A stretch of 64,000 bases of DNA from Streptomyces clavifer (GTDB lineage: Bacteria > Actinomycetota > Actinomycetes > Streptomycetales > Streptomycetaceae): assembly GCA_014651175.1 (NCBI GenBank), contig BMWJ01000001.1, positions 186,001 through 250,000 on the forward strand. Direction: 5' to 3'. Made by a program: the position numbers and the translations under genes. This document shows, piece after piece, positions 29,790 through 37,073 of the stretch (its first letter is position 1; every line of letters begins with the position of its first letter). Below the pieces are notes generated by a model. That model had not been told where the DNA came from. It made no database searches and saw nothing but the letters and a program-made list of their open reading frames with translations.

Positions 29790-29817
29790 TGACGTTTTCC
29801 GGTTGCCCGGCGCAGTA
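29790..29817 (+). promoter_or_regulatory. Promoter of the 6C RNA (TGACG-N13-CGGCGCAGTA)
   Basis: TGACG at 29790-29794 and CGGCGCAGTA at 29808-29817 with a 13-base spacer, identical in both blocks and spacing to the element at 27016-27043. Transcription would begin near 29825, just before the RNA structure. Confidence 0.6.
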
Positions 29818-29823
29818 CAGAGT

Positions 29824-29935
29824 GCCGACTGGTCATCGGTAGCGCACACGAGCCGGGGTTCCCCCCGTACCTTCGGCTCGGCGCATCAGGCGCGGGCGGG
29901 ACACGTTCCCCCGGTCCCGCCCGCGCCCCTTTACC
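29824..29935 (+). ncRNA. 6C small RNA
   Basis: Two stem-loops with C-rich loops, the defining layout of the actinobacterial 6C RNA. Hairpin 1 pairs CGAGCCG (29849-29855) with CGGCTCG (29874-29880) and carries six consecutive C at 29861-29866. Hairpin 2 pairs 29889-29902 with 29914-29927 (14 bp, perfect) and carries five C at 29908-29912. Hairpin 2 is followed by CCTTT and acts as the intrinsic terminator. A promoter-like element sits just upstream. Ends are estimated. No coding frame fits the region. The related mycobacterial RNA is known as B11; its pairing targets are reached through the C-rich loops. Confidence 0.78.
29889..29933 (+). terminator. Intrinsic terminator of the 6C RNA
   Basis: 14-bp perfect GC stem (29889-29902 with 29914-29927) followed by CCTTT. 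Also converges on the L,D-transpeptidase gene from the other strand. Confidence 0.75.
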
Positions 29936-29985
29936 TCTGGACGCCGCTCCCGGTCCGCGCCAGTGGGATCACCCCCGCCGTCCTC

Positions 29986-30882
29986 TCACCAGTGGACGAC
30001 GACCTTGTCGCCGTTCTCGACCTGGTCGAAGAGCGAGGCGATCCTCCCCTCGTCCCGCACGTTCACGCAGCCGTGCGAGGCGCCGTCGTAGCCGCGGGCC
30101 GCGAAGTCCGGTGAGTAGTGCACCGCCTGGCCGCCGCTGAAGAACATGGCGTACGGCATGGGGGTGTCGTACAGCGTCGAGACGTGGTCGCGGGACTTCC
30201 AGTACACCGTGAAGGCACCCTCCCGGGTGGGCGTGTACTGCGAGCCGAAGCGGACGTCCATCGAGGAGACGACCCGGCCGTCGATCATCCACGAGAGGGT
30301 GCGGCTGTTCTTGCTGATGCACAGGACCCGGCCCGTCATGCAGCGCGCGTCCGGTTTCGCGACCGGTTCGGCGGCCGGCGGGTCCAGCTCCCGGGCCGTC
30401 GGCCTCCGGGTCATCCCGAGCAGCCGCTCCCAGGTCACGGTGTCGGTCCTGCCGGTGCGGGACAGGCCGCGCCTGCCCTGGAAGGACTGTACGGACGCGA
30501 CGGTCGCGGTGCCGTAGTACCCGGTGGGGCTGCGGTGGAAGTGGCCGATCTGGCGCAGCCGGGCCTGCAGCTCCCGGACCTTCCCGCTCCTGTCGCCGGT
30601 CGACATCAGGGTCTCCGGCCGCGGCGAGGGCCGCGCGCTCGGCGTCTCCACCGGGGCGGGGTCCGTGGCCGGTTCGGAGGGCGACACCGACGGGGACGCG
30701 CTCGCCGGTCCGCTGCCCGGGGCGGCATCGTCCGTGGGGCCCGTCGCCGTGGCCGCCACCGTCGGCTCCGCGGCGCCGACGGGGCCGGCCCGGCAGCCCG
30801 CCGTGAGCGCGGCCAGGGCGAGCAGGCCGATGGCCGCCGTCCGCGCCCCGCCCGCACGCCCGTTCATCCTTACGTGTCCCAT
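29986..30882 (-). CDS. L,D-transpeptidase lipoprotein with peptidoglycan-binding domain
   Basis: 298 residues. The lipobox LTAGC places the lipidated cysteine at residue 30; a Pro/Ser/Ala linker, a peptidoglycan_binding_1 domain (about 95-150, with ELQARLRQIGHF and SVQSFQGRRGL) and a YkuD catalytic domain follow. The active site is SHGCVN, with nucleophile Cys272, and the upstream histidine is in VHYSPDF. It forms 3-3 crosslinks or attaches proteins outside the membrane. ATG 30882 follows AGGGGGT. It lies convergent to the 6C RNA. Confidence 0.9.
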   Translation of the reverse strand: MGHVRMNGRAGGARTAAIGLLALAALTAGCRAGPVGAAEPTVAATATGPTDDAAPGSGPASASPSVSPSEPATDPAPVETPSARPSPRPETLMSTGDRSGKVRELQARLRQIGHFHRSPTGYYGTATVASVQSFQGRRGLSRTGRTDTVTWERLLGMTRRPTARELDPPAAEPVAKPDARCMTGRVLCISKNSRTLSWMIDGRVVSSMDVRFGSQYTPTREGAFTVYWKSRDHVSTLYDTPMPYAMFFSGGQAVHYSPDFAARGYDGASHGCVNVRDEGRIASLFDQVENGDKVVVHW

Positions 30883-31132
30883 CGCGACCCCCTGGCCCGC
30901 CCGTCACCGCCCCGGTACCCGGCGCCCGCGACATGGATGTCCTGGAAGACGGATTCCCGTCCTGCCCGGTTGCCGAATCCTGCGCATGATGGGAAACGTG
31001 CGTCCGGCCCCGCCGCGGGGCGAACGCTGTGAGCAAGGTCCCAGCCGAGGGCCCTGACGGGTGGTACCGCCGCCGCTAGAGTCCGTCGCGAGATTTGTTA
31101 CTGAGAAGTAGCTTGAGCGGGAGGCACAGCAC

Positions 31133-32713
31133 ATGACGCGTGAGTCCGAATCGGGGCTGCCCATCGAGCCGGTGTACGGGCCGGACGCACTCGACGGCTG
31201 GCGGCCCGAGGAGAAGCTGGGTGAGCCGGGTGCGTACCCCTTCACGCGTGGCGTCTACCCCACGATGTACACCGGCCGTCCCTGGACGATGCGGCAGTAC
31301 GCCGGTTTCGGCACCGCAGCCGAGTCGAACGCCCGCTACCAGCAGTTGATCGCCAACGGCACCACGGGCCTGTCGGTCGCGTTCGACCTGCCCACCCAGA
31401 TGGGCCACGACTCGGACGCCCCGATCGCCTCCGGCGAGGTGGGCAAGGTCGGCGTCGCGATCGACTCCATCGACGACATGCGCGTCCTGTTCGGCGGCAT
31501 CCCGCTGGACAAGGTCTCCACCTCGATGACCATCAACGCCCCCGCCTCGCTCCTCCTCCTGCTCTACCAGCTGGTCGGGGAGGAGCAGGGCGTCCCGGCG
31601 GACCGGCTCACCGGCACCATCCAGAACGACGTCCTCAAGGAGTACATCGCCCGGGGCACCTACATCTTCCCGCCGAAGCCCTCGCTGCGGCTGATCGCCG
31701 ACATCTTCAAGTACTGCGGTACCGAGATCCCGAGGTGGAACACCATCTCGATCTCCGGCTACCACATGGCCGAGGCGGGAGCCACGCCCGCGCAGGAGAT
31801 CGCGTTCACCCTGGCCGACGGCATCGAGTACGTCCGCACGGCCGTCGCGGCCGGCATGGACGTGGACGACTTCGCCCCGCGGCTCTCCTTCTTCTTCGTC
31901 GCCCGTACGACGATCCTGGAGGAGGTCGCCAAATTCCGTGCCGCGCGCCGGATCTGGGCGAACGTGATGAGGGAGGAGTTCGGCGCGAAGAACCCCAAGT
32001 CGCTCATGCTCCGCTTCCACACCCAGACCGCGGGCGTCCAGCTCACCGCCCAGCAGCCCGAGGTCAACCTGGTCCGGGTCGCCGTACAGGGCCTCGGTGC
32101 GGTGCTCGGCGGCACGCAGTCGCTGCACACCAACTCCTTCGACGAGGCCATCGCCCTGCCCACCGACAAGTCGGCCCGCCTGGCCCTGCGCACCCAGCAG
32201 GTCCTGGCGTACGAGACGGACGTGACGGCGACGGTGGACCCCTTCGCGGGGTCGTACGTCGTGGAGAGGATGACCGACGACGTCGAAGCGGCGGCCCTGG
32301 AACTGATGCGCAAGGTCGAGGACATGGGCGGCGCGGTCGAGGCCATCGAACGCGGTTTCCAGAAGGGGGAGATCGAGCGCAGCGCCTACCGGATCGCGCA
32401 GGAGACCGACAGCGGCGAACGCGTCGTCGTCGGTGTCAACCGCTTCCGCCTCGACGCGGAGGAGCCGTACGAGCCCCTCCGCGTCGACCCGGCGATCGAG
32501 GCCCAGCAGGCCGCCCGGCTGGCGAAGCTCCGCGCGGAGCGCGACCAGGGTGCGGTGGACGCGGCGCTGGCGGAGCTGCGGAAGGCTGCGCGGGGAACGG
32601 ACAACGTGCTCTACCCGATGAAGGACGCGCTCCGGGCGCGGGCCACGGTGGGTGAGGTGTGCAACGCGCTCCGGGAGGTCTGGGGGGCGTACGTCCCGAC
32701 GGACGCGTTCTGA
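31133..32713 (+). CDS. Acyl-CoA mutase large subunit (methylmalonyl-CoA mutase family, no B12 domain)
   Basis: 526 residues of substrate-binding TIM barrel only; the C-terminal cobalamin-binding domain (DxHxxG) of full-length mutases is absent, so a separate small subunit must supply B12, as in isobutyryl-CoA mutase. Residues Tyr56 (RQYAGF) and Arg174 (YIARGTYIF) align by a constant offset of 33 with Tyr89 and Arg207 of methylmalonyl-CoA mutase, not with the Phe/Gln pair of isobutyryl-CoA mutase, suggesting a carboxylated acyl-CoA substrate. ATG 31133 follows GGGAGG. No small-subunit or MeaB-like gene is adjacent. A hairpin follows. Confidence 0.88.
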   Translation: MTRESESGLPIEPVYGPDALDGWRPEEKLGEPGAYPFTRGVYPTMYTGRPWTMRQYAGFGTAAESNARYQQLIANGTTGLSVAFDLPTQMGHDSDAPIASGEVGKVGVAIDSIDDMRVLFGGIPLDKVSTSMTINAPASLLLLLYQLVGEEQGVPADRLTGTIQNDVLKEYIARGTYIFPPKPSLRLIADIFKYCGTEIPRWNTISISGYHMAEAGATPAQEIAFTLADGIEYVRTAVAAGMDVDDFAPRLSFFFVARTTILEEVAKFRAARRIWANVMREEFGAKNPKSLMLRFHTQTAGVQLTAQQPEVNLVRVAVQGLGAVLGGTQSLHTNSFDEAIALPTDKSARLALRTQQVLAYETDVTATVDPFAGSYVVERMTDDVEAAALELMRKVEDMGGAVEAIERGFQKGEIERSAYRIAQETDSGERVVVGVNRFRLDAEEPYEPLRVDPAIEAQQAARLAKLRAERDQGAVDAALAELRKAARGTDNVLYPMKDALRARATVGEVCNALREVWGAYVPTDAF

Positions 32714-32727
32714 GCGGCCGGTCCCGT

Positions 32728-32761
32728 GAGCGCGGGTGATCTCCGCCGATCACCCGCGCTC
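32728..32761 (+). terminator. Terminator after the mutase gene
   Basis: 14-bp perfect inverted repeat (32728-32741 with 32748-32761) with a six-base loop, 15 bp after the stop. Confidence 0.8.
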
Positions 32762-32880
32762 CGGCGCCGCCCCGCTCCGGCCGGCGGAGAAGGGGCTCCC
32801 CGCCCTGCGCGTCCAGGACGGATCCGCCGCATTCCGAAATGCCTGGACAGGGCGTCGTACCCGCGTGCGACACTCCGTCC

Positions 32881-33540
32881 ATGCTGGGTGTGACCGATCT
32901 TCCGACCTATCTCGCCGGCCTGGTGCTGATCATTCTGCTGCCCGGGCCCAATTCGTTGTACGTGCTGTCCGTCGCCGCCCGGCGCGGTGTGCGGACGGGC
33001 TACGTGGCCGCCGCGGGCGTCTGGACCGGGGACGCGGTCCTCATGACGCTGTCCGCGCTGGGTGCCGCCTCCCTGCTGCAGACGACGCCGCTGCTCTTCG
33101 CCGTCGTCAAGTACGCGGGTGCGGGCTATCTGACCTGGCTGGCCATCGGGATGCTGCGTGCCGCCGTGTCGATGTGGCGCGAGCGGCACCGGCGGGTCGC
33201 CGAGCTGACGGAGGCGGACGCGGCACCCGCGGCGGCGGTCGAGCGGCCCTACCGGCGAGCGCTCGTGGTCAGCCTGCTCAACCCGAAGGCCATCCTGTTC
33301 CTGATCTCCTTCTTCGTGCAGTTCGTCGATCCGGGTTACGCCTACCCGGCGCTGTCCTTCCTGCTGCTGGGCGCCCTGCTGCAGCTCGGGAGCTTCCTGT
33401 ACCTCTCGGCGCTGATCTTCGGCGGTACCCGCCTGGCCGCCGCGTTCCGCCGCCGCAAGCGGCTTTCGGCCGGGGCCACTTCGGCGGCGGGCGTGCTGTT
33501 CCTCGGCTTCGCGGCGAAGCTCACGTTCAGCGGCGTCTGA
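32881..33540 (+). CDS. LysE/RhtB-family amino-acid exporter (LeuE-like)
   Basis: 219 residues with six hydrophobic helices. The family signature LLPGPNSLYVLSVAARRGVR near residue 20 and the central SLLNPKAILFLISFF are clear. Exports leucine-like amino acids or homoserine-type solutes. GACACT at 32869-32874 lies six bases before the ATG with no SD, so a leaderless transcript is likely; the longer ATG frame at 32839 would include the promoter. It converges with the MarR gene, which may or may not regulate it. Confidence 0.88.
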   Translation: MLGVTDLPTYLAGLVLIILLPGPNSLYVLSVAARRGVRTGYVAAAGVWTGDAVLMTLSALGAASLLQTTPLLFAVVKYAGAGYLTWLAIGMLRAAVSMWRERHRRVAELTEADAAPAAAVERPYRRALVVSLLNPKAILFLISFFVQFVDPGYAYPALSFLLLGALLQLGSFLYLSALIFGGTRLAAAFRRRKRLSAGATSAAGVLFLGFAAKLTFSGV

Positions 33541-33562
33541 GCCGTGCGGGTCCGCAGGGCCC

Positions 33563-34021
33563 TCAGTGGTGCCAGGCCCGGCCCCCCACGTTGTGGATCA
33601 TGCGCTGGAGGACCTTGAGGGCGGCGACGAAGTCCTCGTCGGGAATGCCGGCATGGATCTCCGCGCTCGCGCGGGAGACCCGTTCGTACGCCTTCTTCCG
33701 CAGCGCGTGCCCCTCCGCCGTCAGCCGCAGCCGGGTGGTGGCGTCCTGGGTGACCAGGCCCTTGACGACGAGCGCGTCGATCTCGGGGTCCAGCCCGTCC
33801 CCGACGTTCAGATAGCCGCGCAGCACCGCCACCACCTCGGCCCGTGGCCGCCCCGCGTCGTCCGCGTCGACGAGCTGGTTGATGACCCACCAGGGCGGCT
33901 GGGTCAGGCCGTGTTCGGCCAGGGCGGCGCGGATGTGGGTGACAGTGGCCTCGTGGGCGGCCCAGCTCCAGTAGCCGATCGGCTGCCGTGCCAGTCCCGC
34001 GTCGTCGTGTGAGTAGTCCAT
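33563..34021 (-). CDS. MarR-family transcriptional regulator
   Basis: 152 residues with a winged-helix core (QPPWWVINQLVDADDAGRPRAEVVAVLRGYL to LVVKGLVTQD, read in two pieces) and flanking dimer helices. The start is leaderless: -10-like TACGTT (complement at 34029-34034) and a seven-base spacer. A 16-bp palindrome, CTCAAGCACGCTTGAG, lies immediately upstream of that -10 at 34039-34054 and is the likely autoregulatory operator. The acyltransferase gene ends just upstream in the same direction. Confidence 0.85.
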   Translation of the reverse strand: MDYSHDDAGLARQPIGYWSWAAHEATVTHIRAALAEHGLTQPPWWVINQLVDADDAGRPRAEVVAVLRGYLNVGDGLDPEIDALVVKGLVTQDATTRLRLTAEGHALRKKAYERVSRASAEIHAGIPDEDFVAALKVLQRMIHNVGGRAWHH

Positions 34022-34038
34022 GTCCCCGAACGTAGGAG

Positions 34039-34054
34039 CTCAAGCACGCTTGAG
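34039..34054 (-). promoter_or_regulatory. Palindromic operator of the MarR gene
   Basis: CTCAAGCACGCTTGAG is symmetric except for its central two bases and sits directly upstream of the TACGTT -10 of the MarR gene. Confidence 0.65.
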
Positions 34055-34055
34055 G

Positions 34056-35288
34056 TCAAGGGGCGGTTCTCCGCGGGGCGGCCGAGGGCGTCAGGGCCTT
34101 CCGCAGCAGCGGGGTGGACCACCGCTCCACGTACCGGTGCAGCAGCCAGGCCAGCGCCAACATCGCCCCGACCGTGAGCACGGCCGTGAGTGCCGCGGGG
34201 ACGCCGAGGGTCCGGTGCAGCACCCCCACGACCACCCATCCCAGGTGCTCGTGGACCAGGTAGAAGGGGTACGTGAGCGCCCCCGCGACCGTCAGCCAGG
34301 GCCAGTCGACGCGGTGCAGCGCGCCCAGGGCGATGGCGGCGACCACGGCGAAGCCGGCCGTCACGATCAGGATGATCACCGCCGACGAGCGGTACGAGAA
34401 CGCGTCCTGGCCCGCCGGATGCCACAGGTCCGCCACCGCGTGGTGCTGACCCAGCAGCCAGCTCACGCCGACGATGCCCCAGGCCACCGCGTCGCGGCGG
34501 TCACGGTGGACCAGGTAGAGGCCGATACCGCCGACGAAGAACGGGGCGTGCTCCGGCATCAGGAGCACGTCGAGGAACGGCTCCCCGGACGCCTTCGTGA
34601 GAGCCGCCGCCAGTGTCCACACGGCGCAGAACAGCACGATCCGCCGCCGGTTCGCCCCCGGCAGCACGACGAACAGGGCGAACAGCGCGTAGAAGCGGAT
34701 CTCCGCCCACAGCGTCCAGCACACCCCGAGGACCCGGTCCGCCCCCAACGGCTGCTGGAGCAGGGTCAGGTTGACCAGTGCGTCGCTGGGCGACACCGCC
34801 TCGTACGCCACCACGGGCAGCGCGAAGACCAGGGTCACCAGCACGACCGCCGCCCAGTAGGCGGGCATCAGGCGTGCCACCCGCGAGGCGAAGAACGAGG
34901 ACAGCGACCGCCCCCAGCCGCTCATGCAGATCACGAAACCGCTGATGACGAAGAAGATCTGCACGCCCAGCGGCCCGTAGGCGAACCACGTGTGGGCGGT
35001 CGGGAACTGGACCGCGGGCGAACTGCCCCACGCCGCGGTGATGTCACCGCCCCGGCCACCGTAGTGATAGGCCGCGACCATCAGCGCCGCGAGCAGCCGC
35101 AGCCCGTCGAGGGCGCGCATCCGGGAGTGCCGCGGGGCCGGCGGCGAGGAGGCCCCGGATCCGTCGCCGGGAAGGGGAGGCGCGGGGACGCGTGCCTCCT
35201 CGGCGAAGCCCGTCCCCGGGGGCGCGGTGGCCGTCGACGGCCCCGCTCCGGTCCTCCCCGCGTCCTGCGGTGTGATGGTCACAGCCAC
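34056..35288 (-). CDS. Acyltransferase family 3 (OafA-like) integral membrane protein
   Basis: 410 residues. A Pro/Ala-rich cytoplasmic arm of about 57 residues precedes the membrane domain, which begins MRALDGLRLLAALMVAAYHY with the catalytic-type histidine, followed by FFVISGFVICMSGW and about ten hydrophobic helices. The family O-acylates sugars or peptides, usually of surface polymers. It lies next to, and divergent from, the nonulosonic acid locus, so acetylation of that polymer is plausible but unproven. GTG 35288 or GTG 35282 could be the start; neither has a convincing SD. Confidence 0.87.
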   Translation of the reverse strand: MAVTITPQDAGRTGAGPSTATAPPGTGFAEEARVPAPPLPGDGSGASSPPAPRHSRMRALDGLRLLAALMVAAYHYGGRGGDITAAWGSSPAVQFPTAHTWFAYGPLGVQIFFVISGFVICMSGWGRSLSSFFASRVARLMPAYWAAVVLVTLVFALPVVAYEAVSPSDALVNLTLLQQPLGADRVLGVCWTLWAEIRFYALFALFVVLPGANRRRIVLFCAVWTLAAALTKASGEPFLDVLLMPEHAPFFVGGIGLYLVHRDRRDAVAWGIVGVSWLLGQHHAVADLWHPAGQDAFSYRSSAVIILIVTAGFAVVAAIALGALHRVDWPWLTVAGALTYPFYLVHEHLGWVVVGVLHRTLGVPAALTAVLTVGAMLALAWLLHRYVERWSTPLLRKALTPSAAPRRTAP

Positions 35289-35531
35289 TCCATTCAGCCG
35301 GTGCGCCGCGTCAGCGTAGGGCGGGGCAGAGGGACAGAACGGTCAGGAAGCGCGCAGTTTTCCGTGCTGACAGGGCGAGTTCATCTGGCGGTCGTACGGG
35401 TTTTCTACCGTGACGCCGAACCGCAACCCGCTGTGCGGACGCCACCCCCGGACCGTTTCGGCGGAGGTGTCCGTGACCGCGTACGACTCGACGCCCACCT
35501 CCCCCCACGGGCATCAGACGCTTGGAGCGCC

Positions 35532-37073
35532 ATGACGAAAGCCCGCCCCCGTTGGCAACGGCAACGTGACGTGGAGGTCCCGGCCCCACGCGCGGGCACG
35601 GCCCCCATCGCCGTCACCCCCACCGACCTGGACGTGTGCCTGCGCGCCTGCGCCGCCCACAGCGGAAAGCTCGTCGCGGGACTCGACCGGCGTCGCACGG
35701 CCCTCGCGGAGGCGTTGCGGCACCTGCTCGCCGCCCATGCGACGACGGCCCCCGCCGCTCCGGCGGCAGCCGTCCCGCTGCCGCTGATACGGCGCAGCGT
35801 CAAGAGCGGGGCGAGCACCGGACTGGTGCTCGGCGACGAGCTCATGGACCCGCTGCTCGCGGTCGGCAACAAGGCGCTGGAGTGCGGCTACGAGGACGAG
35901 ACGAAGCTCGCCCTGCTCGTCGCCGACACCGTGCTCACCCAGCGCAAGCGCTCCCGCGCGGGCTGGCGGCTGCGCGCCCGGGTCCTGGAGGCGATGGGGT
36001 CGGAGACCGCGGCCGTCGACGCCTACGAGCGCTACCTCGGCCTGACCGACGACGACGGCTTCGGTGTGGCCGCCAAGGCCGCCGGACTGCGGCTGGGAGG
36101 GGAGATCCAGCACGAGCTGGTCCGGAGGCTGGAGGACGACTGCCCCGGGTCCCGCGAGTTCGCCGCCCGCCCCGTCATCGAGGCCTGGGCCGAGGGCCTG
36201 GAGCTGCACGCCCGCGGCGACTGGGCCGGGGCGCAGCCGCGGCTGGTCGGAGCGCTGCTGGCACAGACCCGGAACGGCACCCCGGTGACCGAGATCCAGG
36301 AGACGGCGTCCCACTACCTCGGTCTCGCGAGGGAGGCGCACGGCGTCGTCGGCGGCGGAGGCGGCACGGGCGACCCCACCGGGCCCGACCCGCTCACCGA
36401 ACTCACCGAGCTCTACGCCGAACAGCGCAGGAACCGGTCGCGCGGTGCCGTGGCCGACCCCACCTTCGGGGGCGTCGAGTGGATCACCCTCGGTGAGTTC
36501 CGCAACCTGATCGCGGGCCGCTCGATCTGTCTGGTCGCCAACTCGCAGCGGGTCGGCAACGGTTCGATGGGCGCCGAGATCGACGCCTACGACCTCGTCG
36601 TCCGCTTCAACTCGTACAAGATCGACCCGGCGGCGACCGGACGGCGCACCGACATCCACGCCACCATCCACAAGCACAGCTTCAACTGGGACCAGCGCGT
36701 GGAGACCAGACTCGTCTTCGGAGGGGTCTCCGGCGGCTGGAAGCAGTCCCTGCGCAGCCGGCTCGTACCCGGAGCACAGACCTACCTCGGCGACGAGTCG
36801 CTGCGCTGGCCGCTGCGCGACATCGGCAGGACCGGCAGCGACGTGTGGCCCTCCATCCCCACCACCGGCTTCAACATGCTGTGGCTGCTGGACTTCCTGG
36901 ACGTCAGCCCGCGGCTCGACCTGATCGGCTTCGACTTCTACGAGAGCGGGGCCTACCGGCTGGCCGGCGCGATGAAGATGCCCATCACCTCCGTGCACGA
37001 GTACACCAGCGAAAAGGCGTGGGTCATGGAACGCGCCCAGAGCGTCACCGATGCGAGGATCCGACTGCGATGA
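35532..37073 (+). CDS. GT29-family sialyltransferase-like glycosyltransferase with N-terminal helical extension
   Basis: 513 residues. The C-terminal part (about 325-513) is a GT29 domain: L-motif region SICLVANSQRVGNGSMGAEI then AYDLVVRFNSYK, S-motif TTGFNMLWLLDFL and LIGFDFY, and a late VHEYTSEKAW whose His489 is a candidate base. GT29 enzymes transfer sialic or Kdn residues from CMP-sugars. The first 320 residues are helical, Ala/Leu-rich and repeat-like, perhaps TPR. ATG 35532 follows TTGGAG with a five-base spacer. The stop overlaps the ATG of the next gene (ATGA), so both are coupled. No membrane segment is visible; probably cytosolic. Confidence 0.85.
   Translation: MTKARPRWQRQRDVEVPAPRAGTAPIAVTPTDLDVCLRACAAHSGKLVAGLDRRRTALAEALRHLLAAHATTAPAAPAAAVPLPLIRRSVKSGASTGLVLGDELMDPLLAVGNKALECGYEDETKLALLVADTVLTQRKRSRAGWRLRARVLEAMGSETAAVDAYERYLGLTDDDGFGVAAKAAGLRLGGEIQHELVRRLEDDCPGSREFAARPVIEAWAEGLELHARGDWAGAQPRLVGALLAQTRNGTPVTEIQETASHYLGLAREAHGVVGGGGGTGDPTGPDPLTELTELYAEQRRNRSRGAVADPTFGGVEWITLGEFRNLIAGRSICLVANSQRVGNGSMGAEIDAYDLVVRFNSYKIDPAATGRRTDIHATIHKHSFNWDQRVETRLVFGGVSGGWKQSLRSRLVPGAQTYLGDESLRWPLRDIGRTGSDVWPSIPTTGFNMLWLLDFLDVSPRLDLIGFDFYESGAYRLAGAMKMPITSVHEYTSEKAWVMERAQSVTDARIRLR

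Noticed and set aside
34020-35531. Long open frame upstream of and continuous with the GT29 gene, giving a 1017-residue protein
   Set aside because: The first 504 codons are arginine/histidine/glutamine-rich and antisense to the acyltransferase gene; the GT29 protein has its own ATG and SD at 35532.
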